Assembly (NCBI RefSeq): GCF_000156335.1
Contig: NZ_DS999215.1
Location: 199,981-259,980, forward strand
DNA length: 60,000 nt
DNA from: Roseobacter sp. GAI101
GTDB taxonomy: Bacteria > Pseudomonadota > Alphaproteobacteria > Rhodobacterales > Rhodobacteraceae
Reading direction: 5' to 3'
Part shown: positions 28,856-38,363 of the stretch, piece after piece
Layout: each line of letters begins with the position of its first letter
How positions within the stretch are numbered: the first letter of the stretch is position 1
Translations under genes and position numbers: made by a program
The notes under the pieces: model-generated
What the model saw: only the letters and a program-made list of their open reading frames with translations
Databases searched by the model: none
Told to the model about the DNA's origin: nothing

Positions 28856-30076
28856 ATGGATCTATTCTACATCTTCTTGGTGCTGCTCGTCATTACCCGT
28901 GCCTTCGGCGAATTGATGGAGCGCCTCAAACTGCCTTCATTGGTCGGCGAGTTGATCGCAGGGATCACCCTTGGCGCTGTCCTGACCGGTTTTCCGGAAT
29001 CGTTTCCAACCCTTTCAGATATTTCCGACAATGTCGTTTTTGCGGCGATCACTGATCTGGGCATGTTTTTCCTCATGTTATATGCCGGGATCGAACTGAA
29101 CCCCCGCAAGATAGTTGCGCGCGCGAAAGCTTCCTTTTTCATCGCCATGGGCGGCATGCTCCTCCCGATTGGACTGGGCATACTGCTCGGACTTGCGTTC
29201 ATACCGGAGTCGCCCCTGCGATTTGCGCAATGCCTTTTCCTTGGCACGGCCCTCGCCATTACGGCGGTTCCAGCAACGGTGCGCATTCTGACCGATCTGG
29301 GCCAGCTTGACACGCCTATCGGCGAGACGGTTGTATCTGCGGCGGTATTTGACGATGTGCTCAGCCTTATCCTTCTGGCATGGCTCACCGGTGTTCTTGA
29401 TGCGGGTAGCATGGCGGACATGGGCGATCTGGCGGTTTTGTCCGGAAACATATTGGTTTTCTTCCTCGTAACCGCCTTCATCGGCTTGGTCGTCTTTCCC
29501 TGGGGCGGTCGTCTGCTGATACACTTCAAAGTTCATGAGATCGAGATGAGCGCGATGCTCATCGGAGCCTTTGCTTTTGCGGTTCTGGCCGAGATTTTAC
29601 ACCTTCATTTCATCGTGGGTGCCTTCGTTGCCGGGCTATTCTTTGACCGCAATACTATTGACGAGGAAAGTTATGAGCGGCTGGAGCAGACTGTATCGGC
29701 CATCACCTTTGGCTTTCTCGGTCCCATATTTTTTTCGTCCATTGGACTGGAGATTGATTTTTCATCAGTTTTTGATGCCCCTTTATTCCTTGCCTTGCTG
29801 ATCCTGTGTGCATTCCTGGGCAAAATCGTCGGCGCAGGGCTTGCGGCCCGTGCTTCCGGGTTTTCAAACAAGGATTCAGGATCTATCGGCATCGCGATGA
29901 GCCCGCGCGGTGCCGTTGAACTGGTTATCGCAGGGATTGCCCTGAAGGCCGGGCTTTTTGCGACCGGTGGTGGCGTCGTGCCGAACCTGTTTTCGTCCGT
30001 CGTTGTCATGGCAGTCGTTACCACGCTGGTCAGTCCAATCCTGTTGTCGCGGATGTTCCGATCTAGGCCGGATTGA
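28856..30076 (+). CDS. CPA2-type cation:proton antiporter
   Basis: 406 aa with about 12 membrane helices. Family markers: PSLVGELIAGITLGAVLTGFP near the start, the GTALAITAVPATVRILTDLG helix, ETVVSAAVFDDVLSLILLAW with the DD (ion-binding) pair, and SPRGAVELVIAGIAL. It ends after the last helix with no TrkA-N domain, so it is NapA-like and not KefB-like. It should exchange Na+ or K+ for protons in the inner membrane. A good Shine-Dalgarno, AGGAGG, sits 5 nt before the ATG. It has no operon partner. Confidence 0.87.
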   Translation: MDLFYIFLVLLVITRAFGELMERLKLPSLVGELIAGITLGAVLTGFPESFPTLSDISDNVVFAAITDLGMFFLMLYAGIELNPRKIVARAKASFFIAMGGMLLPIGLGILLGLAFIPESPLRFAQCLFLGTALAITAVPATVRILTDLGQLDTPIGETVVSAAVFDDVLSLILLAWLTGVLDAGSMADMGDLAVLSGNILVFFLVTAFIGLVVFPWGGRLLIHFKVHEIEMSAMLIGAFAFAVLAEILHLHFIVGAFVAGLFFDRNTIDEESYERLEQTVSAITFGFLGPIFFSSIGLEIDFSSVFDAPLFLALLILCAFLGKIVGAGLAARASGFSNKDSGSIGIAMSPRGAVELVIAGIALKAGLFATGGGVVPNLFSSVVVMAVVTTLVSPILLSRMFRSRPD

Positions 30077-30553
30077 ACAAATACCGACGATCGGGTCTGA
30101 AGGTGTTGTCACGATAACCTCCCCGCGATTTTTCGCGCCGCAGTTCGGTCTTAGCTGATAGCGATGCAGACTCTCACGATCAGCTACAAACGTCATCATC
30201 AGCCCGTCAATCATGCATGGAACCCACTTCGTGAGATACCAAGCGGATCACACATATAACTTACTGCTCAAACTCCCGGCGTCTTTGGCTTCTTGACCAT
30301 CTCGATGTCCTGCTCGCCAAGCTGAACCAGTAATCCTTCCTTCGTTCAAACCCCTATTTCTCTCCGATGCAGCCCAAGAACATCTGGTAGGTCCTTCTAT
30401 GTCAGCAACCGCGCACGACCGTTTTCCATCGTGTCCTGTCCTTTGCGATTGCTCTTTATGGCCTCATCAGTTTTAAGTTCGCGATAGTTTGCTAGCACTT
30501 TTTCTCTTTCCTCGACGCGGGTGGTACCTTGCGCCAAACTGTGAAACCTATCG
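30077..30553. other. Intergenic stretch without a recognisable gene
   Basis: Frequent stops in all frames. It must hold the promoter of the following operon, but no strong -35/-10 pair stands out. Confidence 0.55.
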
Positions 30554-31504
30554 ATGCCGCACCACAGAATGAATGACCCGATGGTTTCTGGGCAGCCTAT
30601 TCTTCAGACCTCGATGATCGAAGATGCCATTTTGTCGACGGTTTCCTACAGCGATTGCTTTCGGTTTGCGATCTCTCTGCAAGAAATGCACAGGTTCCTG
30701 CACGGCTATGCTTGTACGATACAAGAGCTACAAGATGCGCTGAAGCAGACACAGCTTTGCCAAGGTCGATTGGAAACAGACGGTACGTATTACTGGCTTA
30801 AGGGGTGCCGTGAAAACCTGACAAATCGCCGGAATAGTGAAGCGCGGCTTCAATCCAGATTGAAGCAAGCGCGAGGTGTCGCAAGAGTTTTGAGCAATAT
30901 GCCGCATGTCCGCATGGTCGGTTTAAGCGGTGCGCTTGCAGCACGGAACAGTACGCCAGGCGACGATCTGGATTTCTTTTGCATCACCGAACAAGGCAAG
31001 ATGTGGCGGGCGCGCGCCTGGGTGGTCTGCGTTCGGGTCCTAGACAGCAAAACCGCGAAACTGGGCGTTTGCCCCAATTACTTTGTGTCGACAAAGGCTT
31101 TGCATATGGAAAAGCACACGCTCTATATCGCGAACGAACTTGCACTGATGGTGCCGCTTTACGGAGAAGACGTTTACCGTGAGTTGCGTGCGCAAAACCT
31201 CTGGACAGATCGTTTTTTGCCAAATGCCACGGATGTTCCCGAAATGACCCGTCATCTTGGCGTTCGTCCGAACCGCTGGGTCAAGACAGGTCTCGAGATC
31301 CTGATGAACTCACCGATAGGTACCTGGTTTGAGAGGTATGAAAGCAAGCGAAAGATCCGCCGTCTGAATGCGCCCGGCTTTCATGAGACACCGCATAGTC
31401 CCTTCACACTTGAACGTACCGGACAAAGGATATTCACAGGTGATACCATCGAGAAAGCATGGCGCAGCCGCGTTGACACGTTGATCAACGGAGGCGAAAA
31501 CTGA
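30554..31504 (+). CDS. Pol-beta-superfamily nucleotidyltransferase domain protein
   Basis: 316 aa. The core VRMVGLSGALAARNSTPGDDLDFFCIT (about 115-141) has the G-x-[SG]-x(n)-D-x-D pattern of minimal nucleotidyltransferases. The preceding part (about 30-85, ending DGTYYWLKGCRENLTNRR) looks like a winged-helix segment as in related stand-alone proteins. The C-terminal third has no known motif. It would transfer a nucleotide onto a small molecule or glycan precursor; the substrate is unknown. First gene of a plus-strand row with two methyltransferases and two B12-radical SAM enzymes. The start is uncertain: ATG at 30569 (MNDPMV) is also possible. Confidence 0.7.
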   Translation: MPHHRMNDPMVSGQPILQTSMIEDAILSTVSYSDCFRFAISLQEMHRFLHGYACTIQELQDALKQTQLCQGRLETDGTYYWLKGCRENLTNRRNSEARLQSRLKQARGVARVLSNMPHVRMVGLSGALAARNSTPGDDLDFFCITEQGKMWRARAWVVCVRVLDSKTAKLGVCPNYFVSTKALHMEKHTLYIANELALMVPLYGEDVYRELRAQNLWTDRFLPNATDVPEMTRHLGVRPNRWVKTGLEILMNSPIGTWFERYESKRKIRRLNAPGFHETPHSPFTLERTGQRIFTGDTIEKAWRSRVDTLINGGEN

Positions 31505-31545
31505 TCAACCCAAGACCGTTTTCCAATGATGAGCTGAAACTTCGA

Positions 31546-32274
31546 ATGACCCAGAATGTGTCCTTGAATCAGTACCCCAACCGAATGCTCCAGATTCTTG
31601 TGCGTGGTTTTTGGCGGCTGTACCGTCCCTTTTTGCTGCCGCGCGTCCGCAGGCCGGTCGTTGAAAAGGTAGACGGATTTAGCTTTGTGGTTATTCCGAC
31701 CGTTTTCAACCCGGTCGTTTTTCGAGCAGGTGTCATGCTGGGGCGCGCTGCGGGCCGTATAACTTTAGAGGCGGACGAAAGAGACAAAACCATGTTGGAC
31801 ATGGGCTGCGGAACCGGGATCGTCGGTGCATTTGCTGCCCGCAACGGGTTTCGAGTCACCTCTGTGGACATCAATCCGGATGCGGTCAGGGTCGCAAAGG
31901 CAAATGCCCTGCTGAACGATCAGACCGACAGGATCACCGTGCTGGAGGGAGATCTATTTGCCCCCGTCACTTCGCAAAGTTTTGATCTTGTGTGCTTTGG
32001 CCCACCCTATTTCAAAGGCCCGCCAAAAGGCGACCCCCTTAGCCAGGCATTCTGGAGCGAAGGCCTTATCGAACGCTTCTGCCATGCCCTACACAACCAC
32101 CTGAACCCAAACGGGCGCGCCTTGGTGCATCTTTCTACAGACGGGGACAATGAAGGGTTTTTGCAATTCGCCCACGACGCAGGTTTTGACATCTCGGTCT
32201 TTGCGCGCAAAAACTATCTGAACGAAATCATGAGCGTTTACGAACTGCGCTTGCCGCGCGCAACAGTGGCATAA
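31546..32274 (+). CDS. SAM-dependent methyltransferase (HemK/PrmC-like class I)
   Basis: 242 aa from the ATG at 31546. Motif I MLDMGCGTGIVGAFAARNG, acidic loop VTSVDINPDAV, and FGPPYFKG in place of the NPPY of HemK-type enzymes, which suggests a planar amide or amine nitrogen acceptor. The frame is open upstream to CTG at 31501. That CTG has a fine Shine-Dalgarno (GGAGG, 6 nt) and overlaps the previous stop (CTGA), so the real protein may be 15 residues longer (257 aa). It is co-transcribed with the nucleotidyltransferase and radical SAM genes. Confidence 0.78.
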   Translation: MTQNVSLNQYPNRMLQILVRGFWRLYRPFLLPRVRRPVVEKVDGFSFVVIPTVFNPVVFRAGVMLGRAAGRITLEADERDKTMLDMGCGTGIVGAFAARNGFRVTSVDINPDAVRVAKANALLNDQTDRITVLEGDLFAPVTSQSFDLVCFGPPYFKGPPKGDPLSQAFWSEGLIERFCHALHNHLNPNGRALVHLSTDGDNEGFLQFAHDAGFDISVFARKNYLNEIMSVYELRLPRATVA

Positions 32275-32292
32275 CTTCTTGCAGGAGCCTCA

Positions 32293-33666
32293 GTGAAAAC
32301 TCTTATCGGCCAAGCCTACCATCTGTATCTGGACCCAAAGAACTGGTCCAATATGGAGCTGTTCCCGCCTTTGGGCAGCCTTTATGCAGCGGCCGTTCTG
32401 CGCGAAGCCGGGCACGAAGTACATTTCTCGGACTCAATGATCGCCGAGAGCACGGATGTCTGGGCTGCAGCCCTCGATGCCGAAAGACCGCAGCTTGCGG
32501 TTATGTACGAAGATAATTTCAACTACCTGACCAAGATGTGTCTGCTGAACATGCGCGACGCAGCCCAGGTGATGATCGCAGCGGCCAAGAAAACTGGTGC
32601 GCTGGTCATCGTCGCGGGGTCTGACGCGTCGGATGTCCCAGAGACCTATCTGGATTTCGGTGCCGATGTTGTGATCAATGGCGAAGGTGAGATTACCCTC
32701 GAGCAACTGGTGGCAGCCTTGGAACAAGGTGGCTTGCAAAACATCCAGCATATTGAAGGCATTACCTTTTTCGGCTCAGATGGGGCGGTCATAAAAACGC
32801 CTAAGCGGCGCAGCCTGCGCGACATTGACAGTTTACCCATGCCCGCTTGGGACCTGATCGACCTGTCACGCTACCGCGAGAAATGGAAAGCACATCATGG
32901 TCGGTTCGAGCTGAACATCGCCACATCTCGGGGCTGTCCGTTTCATTGCAACTGGTGCGCAAAGCCGATTTGGGGCCGGGCCTATAACGCCCGCAGTCCT
33001 GAGAAAATCGCCGATGAATTCGCGATATTGGCAAAACAGGGCAACCCTGACCGCATCTGGGTGATGGATGATATCTTCGCGATGAAGCCAGGTTGGGCGC
33101 GCTCTTTTGCCAACGCGTTGAAAGACCGCAACGTGCAGCTTCCTTTCAAATGCCTCAGCCGTGCAGACCTGCTGCTGCGCAAGGGAGAAGTTGAAGCCCT
33201 GGCAGATGCAGGATGCCAGGAGCTTTGGATCGGGGCCGAGTCCGGGAGCCAGAAGATCTTGGACGCGATGGAAAAAGGCACCTCGTTGCAGCAAATTGAC
33301 GATGCCACTCGCCTGTTAAAACAGCATGGCATTCGGGTCGGTTTTTTTCTGCAATACGGCTATCCAGGAGAAACCTGGGCGGATATCAAACAAACCTTCG
33401 GGCTTTTGCGGCGCAACTTGCCCGACGTGATCGGTATTTCTGTGTCCTACCCTTTGCCCGGCACCCCGTTCCATGATCGTGTTCTGGACCAACTGGGCAG
33501 CAAGAAAAACTGGCAGCATGCCGACGATCTGGATCTGATGTATCGCGGGCCGTTCAAGACGTCATTCTACCGCGTTCTGCACCGCTTTACCCATCGCCTT
33601 GCCCGCTATCAACGCGGCACCGCAACGCCGATCCAGCGCGATACGGCAGGAAAATCAAACCATTAG
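32293..33666 (+). CDS. B12-binding-domain radical SAM enzyme 1 (BchE-like class B)
   Basis: 457 aa starting GTG with AGGAG upstream. Residues 1-145 form a cobalamin-binding-type Rossmann domain (FPPLGSLYAAAVLREAGHEV, DFGADVVINGEGE). The radical SAM cluster motif is RGCPFHCNWC (Cys215, Cys219, Cys222), followed by IWVMDDIFAMKPGW, ELWIGAESGSQKILDAMEKG and GFFLQYGYPGET. Enzymes of this class methylate unactivated carbon or phosphorus, or rearrange tetrapyrroles as in BchE. No B12-ligating D-x-H-x-x-G motif is visible, as usual in the class. The product is unknown; neighbours point to a modified glycan or lipid. Confidence 0.85.
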   Translation: MKTLIGQAYHLYLDPKNWSNMELFPPLGSLYAAAVLREAGHEVHFSDSMIAESTDVWAAALDAERPQLAVMYEDNFNYLTKMCLLNMRDAAQVMIAAAKKTGALVIVAGSDASDVPETYLDFGADVVINGEGEITLEQLVAALEQGGLQNIQHIEGITFFGSDGAVIKTPKRRSLRDIDSLPMPAWDLIDLSRYREKWKAHHGRFELNIATSRGCPFHCNWCAKPIWGRAYNARSPEKIADEFAILAKQGNPDRIWVMDDIFAMKPGWARSFANALKDRNVQLPFKCLSRADLLLRKGEVEALADAGCQELWIGAESGSQKILDAMEKGTSLQQIDDATRLLKQHGIRVGFFLQYGYPGETWADIKQTFGLLRRNLPDVIGISVSYPLPGTPFHDRVLDQLGSKKNWQHADDLDLMYRGPFKTSFYRVLHRFTHRLARYQRGTATPIQRDTAGKSNH

Positions 33667-33671
33667 CAACG

Positions 33672-33839
33672 ATGCGCGAAGCCGCAGGAACCCTGCGCGC
33701 GTTCGTCTATATGGTGCCGCTGTGGGCGCAATTGCATGTCTTGCGCGTGACATCGCGGCCGGGCGTCACACCGATTGATCCCAAACTGAGCCGCGCGGCG
33801 GCCGGGCTTGGTGCTGTTGATTTGACCGAAGGGAAATGA
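33672..33839 (+). CDS. Small 55-aa protein between two radical SAM genes
   Basis: The frame MREAAGTLRAFVYMVPLWAQ... to LTEGK starts 5 bp after the first radical SAM gene and ends in an ATGA overlap with the second, which is classic translational coupling. One hydrophobic stretch (about 8-24, LRAFVYMVPLWAQLHVL) could be a short membrane segment or amphipathic helix. The tail is Ala/Arg rich. It is not recognised as any family. Being exactly fitted between two genes argues that it is expressed. Confidence 0.68.
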   Translation: MREAAGTLRAFVYMVPLWAQLHVLRVTSRPGVTPIDPKLSRAAAGLGAVDLTEGK

Positions 33840-35236
33840 CTTTGGACATCTTGCTGTGCCATAGTTATTTTCTCGATCAGGACCCGATTGAAAAGCGCGT
33901 GATGAAACCCTACCCACCGCTGGGTTTGCTGTATCTGTCGTCTTATCTAAAGGCCGAAGGGTTTGCTGTCGGGCTGCATGATACCACCTTCAGCACCTAT
34001 CAGTCCGTCGCAGACGACATCCAACGACACAGCCCCTTCGCAGTGGGGATATATACCAATCTGATGACCCGCCGTCATGTGTTGGCCATCATGGAAATGG
34101 CAAAAGCCCAAGGGTGCCATGTCATTCTAGGCGGCCCCGAAGCGGCAAATTATGCCCAAGAATATCTCGACCATGGTGCCGATGTCATCGTTGCCGGTGA
34201 AGGCGAGCAAACGCTTGTTGAATTGATCCCGCATCTGAAAAAGAACGGGCTAAAGAATTTAGGCAAGATCAATGGTTTGATCTTTCGCGCAGCCGATGGG
34301 GCGATCGAACGCACTGCACCGCGATTTTTGCACCGCCAGATTGATGACTACCCGTTTCCCGACCGCGCCGCGATTGACCTGAACCACTACATGGATATCT
34401 GGCAAACGCACCACGGGGTCAGATCGGTGTCGCTGATCACGGCACGCGGGTGTCCCTATGCCTGCCAGTGGTGCAGCCATTCGGTCTTTGGCAAAAGCTA
34501 CCGCCACCGCACGCCTGAGAATGTCATTGCCGAGCTGCTGGAAATTCGCGACGTCTACCAGCCTGATCAGGTCTGGTATGCCGACGACGTATTCACCATG
34601 AATTTCCGCTGGCTCGACCGTTTTGCCGACCTTCTGGAACAAAACAATCTGCACTACCCTTTCGAAGCCATATCAAGAGAGGATCGCCTGACTGAAGATG
34701 TCATCAAAACCCTCAAGCGGATGGGGTGCTACCGCGTGTGGATTGGCGCGGAAAGCGGATCCCAACGCATATTGGATGCGATGGAGCGGCGTACGAATGC
34801 AAAACGCATGCGGGAAATGATTACCTTGTTGCAAAATCATGGCATCCGCGCAGGCACCTTCATCATGGTTGGATATGAGGGCGAAACATTTGACGACATA
34901 GCGGCGACGGTCCAGCATCTGAAGGCCGCCCTACCGGACGATGTGCTATCGACGCTGTCTTATCCGATCAAGGGAACGCCTTACCACGATCAAGTCGCGG
35001 ACCGGCTTGTCATGCAGGGTGATTGGGCGACCACAACCGAACGCGATGCCAAGATAAAGGGGCGCCATTCCCGTCTTTATTATAATTCGATCGAGGCGTG
35101 GATACAGGCAGAAGTCCAATTGACCCGTGTCCGCAAAACCGGCGTCGCGGGGTTGGCGAAACTGCCCAAACTGGTGCTTCAGACCTACCGCCACAGGCTG
35201 AACATCTGGCGCAGGCGTCACGAGGTCGAAGCATGA
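33836..35236 (+). CDS. B12-binding-domain radical SAM enzyme 2
   Basis: 466 aa. N-terminal cobalamin-binding-type domain (KPYPPLGLLYLSSYLKAEGF, LDHGADVIVAGEGE), then RGCPYACQWC (Cys206, Cys210, Cys213) for the [4Fe-4S] cluster, YADDVFTMNFRW, RVWIGAESGSQRILDAMERR and FIMVGYEGET. It is clearly a paralogue of enzyme 1, sharing length, motif order and the IGAESGSQ[KR]ILDAME block, yet differs enough to act on another position or substrate. The C-terminal 100 residues (YYNSIEAWIQAEVQL...) are basic and may bind a membrane or polyanion. It is coupled by ATGA overlaps to the small protein before it and the methyltransferase after it. Confidence 0.85.
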   Translation: MTLDILLCHSYFLDQDPIEKRVMKPYPPLGLLYLSSYLKAEGFAVGLHDTTFSTYQSVADDIQRHSPFAVGIYTNLMTRRHVLAIMEMAKAQGCHVILGGPEAANYAQEYLDHGADVIVAGEGEQTLVELIPHLKKNGLKNLGKINGLIFRAADGAIERTAPRFLHRQIDDYPFPDRAAIDLNHYMDIWQTHHGVRSVSLITARGCPYACQWCSHSVFGKSYRHRTPENVIAELLEIRDVYQPDQVWYADDVFTMNFRWLDRFADLLEQNNLHYPFEAISREDRLTEDVIKTLKRMGCYRVWIGAESGSQRILDAMERRTNAKRMREMITLLQNHGIRAGTFIMVGYEGETFDDIAATVQHLKAALPDDVLSTLSYPIKGTPYHDQVADRLVMQGDWATTTERDAKIKGRHSRLYYNSIEAWIQAEVQLTRVRKTGVAGLAKLPKLVLQTYRHRLNIWRRRHEVEA

Positions 35237-36036
35237 GAAAAGCAGCTTTTGACGAGGTTGCTCCCGACTATGATGACCGCTTTTCAAACCAACCCATCAC
35301 GCAGCATCTGCGCCATCACCTCCATGCAAAGGCTACAGCCTATTTGCCCCCGCAGGCGCGTATTCTTGAGGTTGGCTGCGGCACCGGCGTCGATGCTGCA
35401 CATTTTGCAGCGCAGGGCCATTTTGTGATGGCCACCGACCCGTCAAGCGAGATGCTGCAGGTCGCGCGAAACCGCCGCGCGCCAGATCACGGGCGATTCG
35501 AAATCTGGAATGCCGATGCGCCGCCCCCGCAGGTTTTGGCCCGCTACAGTCCCTATGACATGGTCTTTTCAAACTTTGGCGCGGTGAATTGCATTTCTGA
35601 TCTGGGGGCCTTCGCCAACCGGATTGCGCCGCTTATGCGTCCGAATGCGGTTGTGTTCATCGTGGTTATCAACCGCTGGTGCCTATCTGAACTTATCCTG
35701 AACCTTGCTTTGATGAACCGGAAGAACCTGACACGCCGCTGGCGCAAACACACCACCGCCACCTTGGAAGATGGCACCAAGCTCGCGCTTCATTTGCCGT
35801 CGGTCAACGACCTGACGTCGGCATTTTCACCCCACTTCAAATTGCAAAAGACCGCCCCCATCGGTGTCTTCGTGCCCCCCAGCGAGCTTTACCAGAGCTA
35901 TCAGAAACGTCCGAAACTGCTGCGTATGGCCTATTGGCTGGATCAGAGGCTCGGTCCTGTCTGGCCCTTCTCAAAACTGGGCGATCACAGCCTGTTTGTG
36001 TTTCAACGGACCGACACGCGCCCGGCGGCAACCTGA
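35233..36036 (+). CDS. SAM-dependent methyltransferase (class I, small-molecule type)
   Basis: 267 aa from the ATG at 35233, which overlaps the preceding stop (ATGA). FDEVAPDYDDRF is the usual lead-in of UbiE/COQ5-like enzymes, ILEVGCGTGVDAAHFA is motif I, and VMATDPSSEML is the acidic loop. NADAPP and VFSNFGAVNCISD follow. An O- or N-methyl transfer to a small molecule or sugar is likely. It is the last gene of the plus-strand row, and its 3' end overlaps the convergent GT4 gene by 34 bp. Confidence 0.82.
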   Translation: MRKAAFDEVAPDYDDRFSNQPITQHLRHHLHAKATAYLPPQARILEVGCGTGVDAAHFAAQGHFVMATDPSSEMLQVARNRRAPDHGRFEIWNADAPPPQVLARYSPYDMVFSNFGAVNCISDLGAFANRIAPLMRPNAVVFIVVINRWCLSELILNLALMNRKNLTRRWRKHTTATLEDGTKLALHLPSVNDLTSAFSPHFKLQKTAPIGVFVPPSELYQSYQKRPKLLRMAYWLDQRLGPVWPFSKLGDHSLFVFQRTDTRPAAT

Positions 36037-37154
36037 TCGTAAAGCGCCAAGAATGCGTCCCGAGCCTTGTCCAACGTCGCATTTTCCATGACCCAAGCGC
36101 GTTGATCTTCGGCTTCGCCCGCCCAATCAACGCGCTTTTTGAGGGTCGTTTTCAACAAGTTCTGCATTGCTTCAACGCTCCCCGGTTCGCATCGCCAGTC
36201 TTGCGCCACCATCTGAGGCAGAATTCCCACCGAAGTCCCGATCACCGGCGTACCGCAGGCCGCAGCTTCCATCGCAGCGAAACACTGGCTTTCGAACCAA
36301 CTGCCTTGCACGACCAGATCCGCCCCGCGATACCATTGTGGCATTTCCCAATGGGGTTGCGCCTCGTGAAGCGTGATGGGCAGGGTGCCAATCTGCTGGG
36401 TCAACGCATTGCGTGCCCCGCGCGTATTGGCATCTGGCCCGACCAGATGCCAATGCACCCCGTCCAACAGCGCCGGGGATTGTTCAACCACCCCCCGCAA
36501 CGCGGCAAGCATAATATCAAGCCCTTTGACGGGGGTCAGCGACGCAGCTTTCAAGATACGTGTTTCGCCTTTTAGGGCTACCGCCGGACCTGTCGGTGAA
36601 AACCGCGCTGCATCCAAACCTAAGGGGATGGTTTGCGGTGATGGGCCATCGTGGCTGCCAATCCGCTTGGCCAAACTGTCCGATCCGCAGGTCACTGCGC
36701 GCGACTGCCGCAGGACCCGCGAAAGCCGCGCTTTGTTCAACGCGCCTTTGTATGCGCCATAGCCAATCTGGTCGATGAAAACGGCTTCGCCAGCATACAT
36801 CGTTGTAATCAAGGGCAATCCCAGCCGCTTTGCCGCACGCGCAGCGACTTGCCCCGGTGTGTCCGCCGAAATCGCATGCACCAGATCATAAGGGGTTTTC
36901 TGATGCTCAGAGATTAGCCTGTTTTCGACCGTGCCCAAGCCCACGCGTTTGCGTAACCGTCCGTATCGCGCAAGCCCGAAGGACAAGACCCGCGCCCCGA
37001 AGATATGATAGTCTCGCGTTTCAAACGGGTAATACATCGCATAAATATCAACATCTACGGTTCCCGAAATGGACCGGATCAAATCGATCAAAGGGGGCAA
37101 CGACAAGTCGTTATTGCTTTGAGCAAACCCTTTGGTGACAACCGCGATGCGCAT
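36003..37154 (-). CDS. Glycosyltransferase family 4
   Basis: 383 aa, GT-B fold. Donor-side motifs: ILKAASLTPVKGLDIMLAAL, LHEAQPHWEMPQWYRGADLVVQGSWFESQCFAAMEAAACGTPVIGTSVG, with the E-x7-E Glu pair in ESQCFAAMEA. The start ATG follows the stop of the upstream GT4 gene directly. It is the last gene of the minus-strand half of the radical SAM cluster. Donor and acceptor unknown. Confidence 0.85.
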   Translation of the reverse strand: MRIAVVTKGFAQSNNDLSLPPLIDLIRSISGTVDVDIYAMYYPFETRDYHIFGARVLSFGLARYGRLRKRVGLGTVENRLISEHQKTPYDLVHAISADTPGQVAARAAKRLGLPLITTMYAGEAVFIDQIGYGAYKGALNKARLSRVLRQSRAVTCGSDSLAKRIGSHDGPSPQTIPLGLDAARFSPTGPAVALKGETRILKAASLTPVKGLDIMLAALRGVVEQSPALLDGVHWHLVGPDANTRGARNALTQQIGTLPITLHEAQPHWEMPQWYRGADLVVQGSWFESQCFAAMEAAACGTPVIGTSVGILPQMVAQDWRCEPGSVEAMQNLLKTTLKKRVDWAGEAEDQRAWVMENATLDKARDAFLALYDQVAAGRVSVR

Positions 37155-38363
37155 TCAAACCCTCTTTGAGTTGGATAAGGTGCCAAGTGCTGACATCATC
37201 GCCCCCGCCATCACGTCGTAGCTGAGATATTTATCAAAGTAGCTTCGCTGGCGCAAACGCGTGGCTTGAGACACATACCGTTTCAGCGGGGCCATCCGTT
37301 CAGCGATCTCCGCAGCGTTGGCAGTCTGCGAGAAAAGCACGCCGTTCAACTCCTGATCCTGTTCTGCAATGAGCTGGATCGAAGGAAGTGCCGTACAGGC
37401 ACACATCGCGCCGCATGCAAGCGACTCTCCTAGTGAAATCGGTCCGGTTTCATAGGTGCTGGTCAAGAAGTAAATATCGGCGCTGTTATAGACAGCCACC
37501 ATTTCGTCATGCGGCACTGATCCGCAAATTGTGACAGCGCTGGACAACTTCGGCGAATTGGCAATCCGGTTTTTGACCTCCGGCAGCAGCGTGTCGAACC
37601 GGAAAAACAGATAAAGCTGCGCGTCAGGCCACTGTTCCAAAAGATGCTCGAAGCTATCAAGCATCAGGATCGGGCGTTTTCTGTGTTGCAGGTTTGATGT
37701 CGAAACCACGACGGGATTGCCCGTCATACCGGTCTTCTGCCGCGCCAGTTCTTGTGAGCTTAACGCGAAAGAGGTCGAAATCTCTGGAAGACCCTCAAAA
37801 CGCTGCTGCGCGTTGAATAAACCGCTGCCGCGCCACATCTCTTTACGCTCCAGTGAGGGGGTGAAGAACACATCGCTCCACCGAAGCGCATTTTTCTGAC
37901 GTATCCGCCGGACGGGGTGACGCGATGGGACGCCTCCGTGGTCGGAACAGCTGACCAGACATCCCGCATTCTTGGCCCAACGGGTCACGGGCTGATGCGC
38001 CACCCATTCCGAAATACCGAAAACATGAAGGACCTCAGGCGGGTTGGCCGCAAAATATTTAATCAGTGCATCGCAGTTCGGGGTCCCTGTCGCCTCTAGG
38101 CCCAAGAGCCGGGTCATCAACCCGTTCGAACGGTTGCGTCCGGCCTGAACAAGCGGGAAGCCACAAACATCGACGCCCGCGATTTCTTGGCGTTGGTGCA
38201 CATCAAAGGCCTGATAAAGCGTGACCTGATACCCCAAATCGACCAAAGCCCTGGCAAGACAGTGCGCGTGAAAATAAGCCTTGGTGGTGGCTTGCAGATC
38301 ATCTCCGGGGCGCGCCAAGTGCATATTGACCAGCGCGACCCTCGCTCCCTGCTTGATCGACAT
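37155..38363 (-). CDS. Glycosyltransferase family 4
   Basis: 402 aa from the ATG at 38363, which shares its A with the stop of the radical SAM gene upstream (TGATG). Opening VALVNMHLARPGDDLQATTKAYFHAHCLARALVDLGYQVTLYQ is typical of an acceptor domain. The donor half has VVVSTSNLQHRKRPILMLDSFEHLL and ADIYFLTSTYETGPISLGESLACGAMCACTALPS, with E-x7-E in ETGPISLGES. The longer upstream open frame lies inside the neighbouring gene and is not used. It adjoins the previous GT4, so the two probably build successive linkages. Confidence 0.83.
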   Translation of the reverse strand: MSIKQGARVALVNMHLARPGDDLQATTKAYFHAHCLARALVDLGYQVTLYQAFDVHQRQEIAGVDVCGFPLVQAGRNRSNGLMTRLLGLEATGTPNCDALIKYFAANPPEVLHVFGISEWVAHQPVTRWAKNAGCLVSCSDHGGVPSRHPVRRIRQKNALRWSDVFFTPSLERKEMWRGSGLFNAQQRFEGLPEISTSFALSSQELARQKTGMTGNPVVVSTSNLQHRKRPILMLDSFEHLLEQWPDAQLYLFFRFDTLLPEVKNRIANSPKLSSAVTICGSVPHDEMVAVYNSADIYFLTSTYETGPISLGESLACGAMCACTALPSIQLIAEQDQELNGVLFSQTANAAEIAERMAPLKRYVSQATRLRQRSYFDKYLSYDVMAGAMMSALGTLSNSKRV

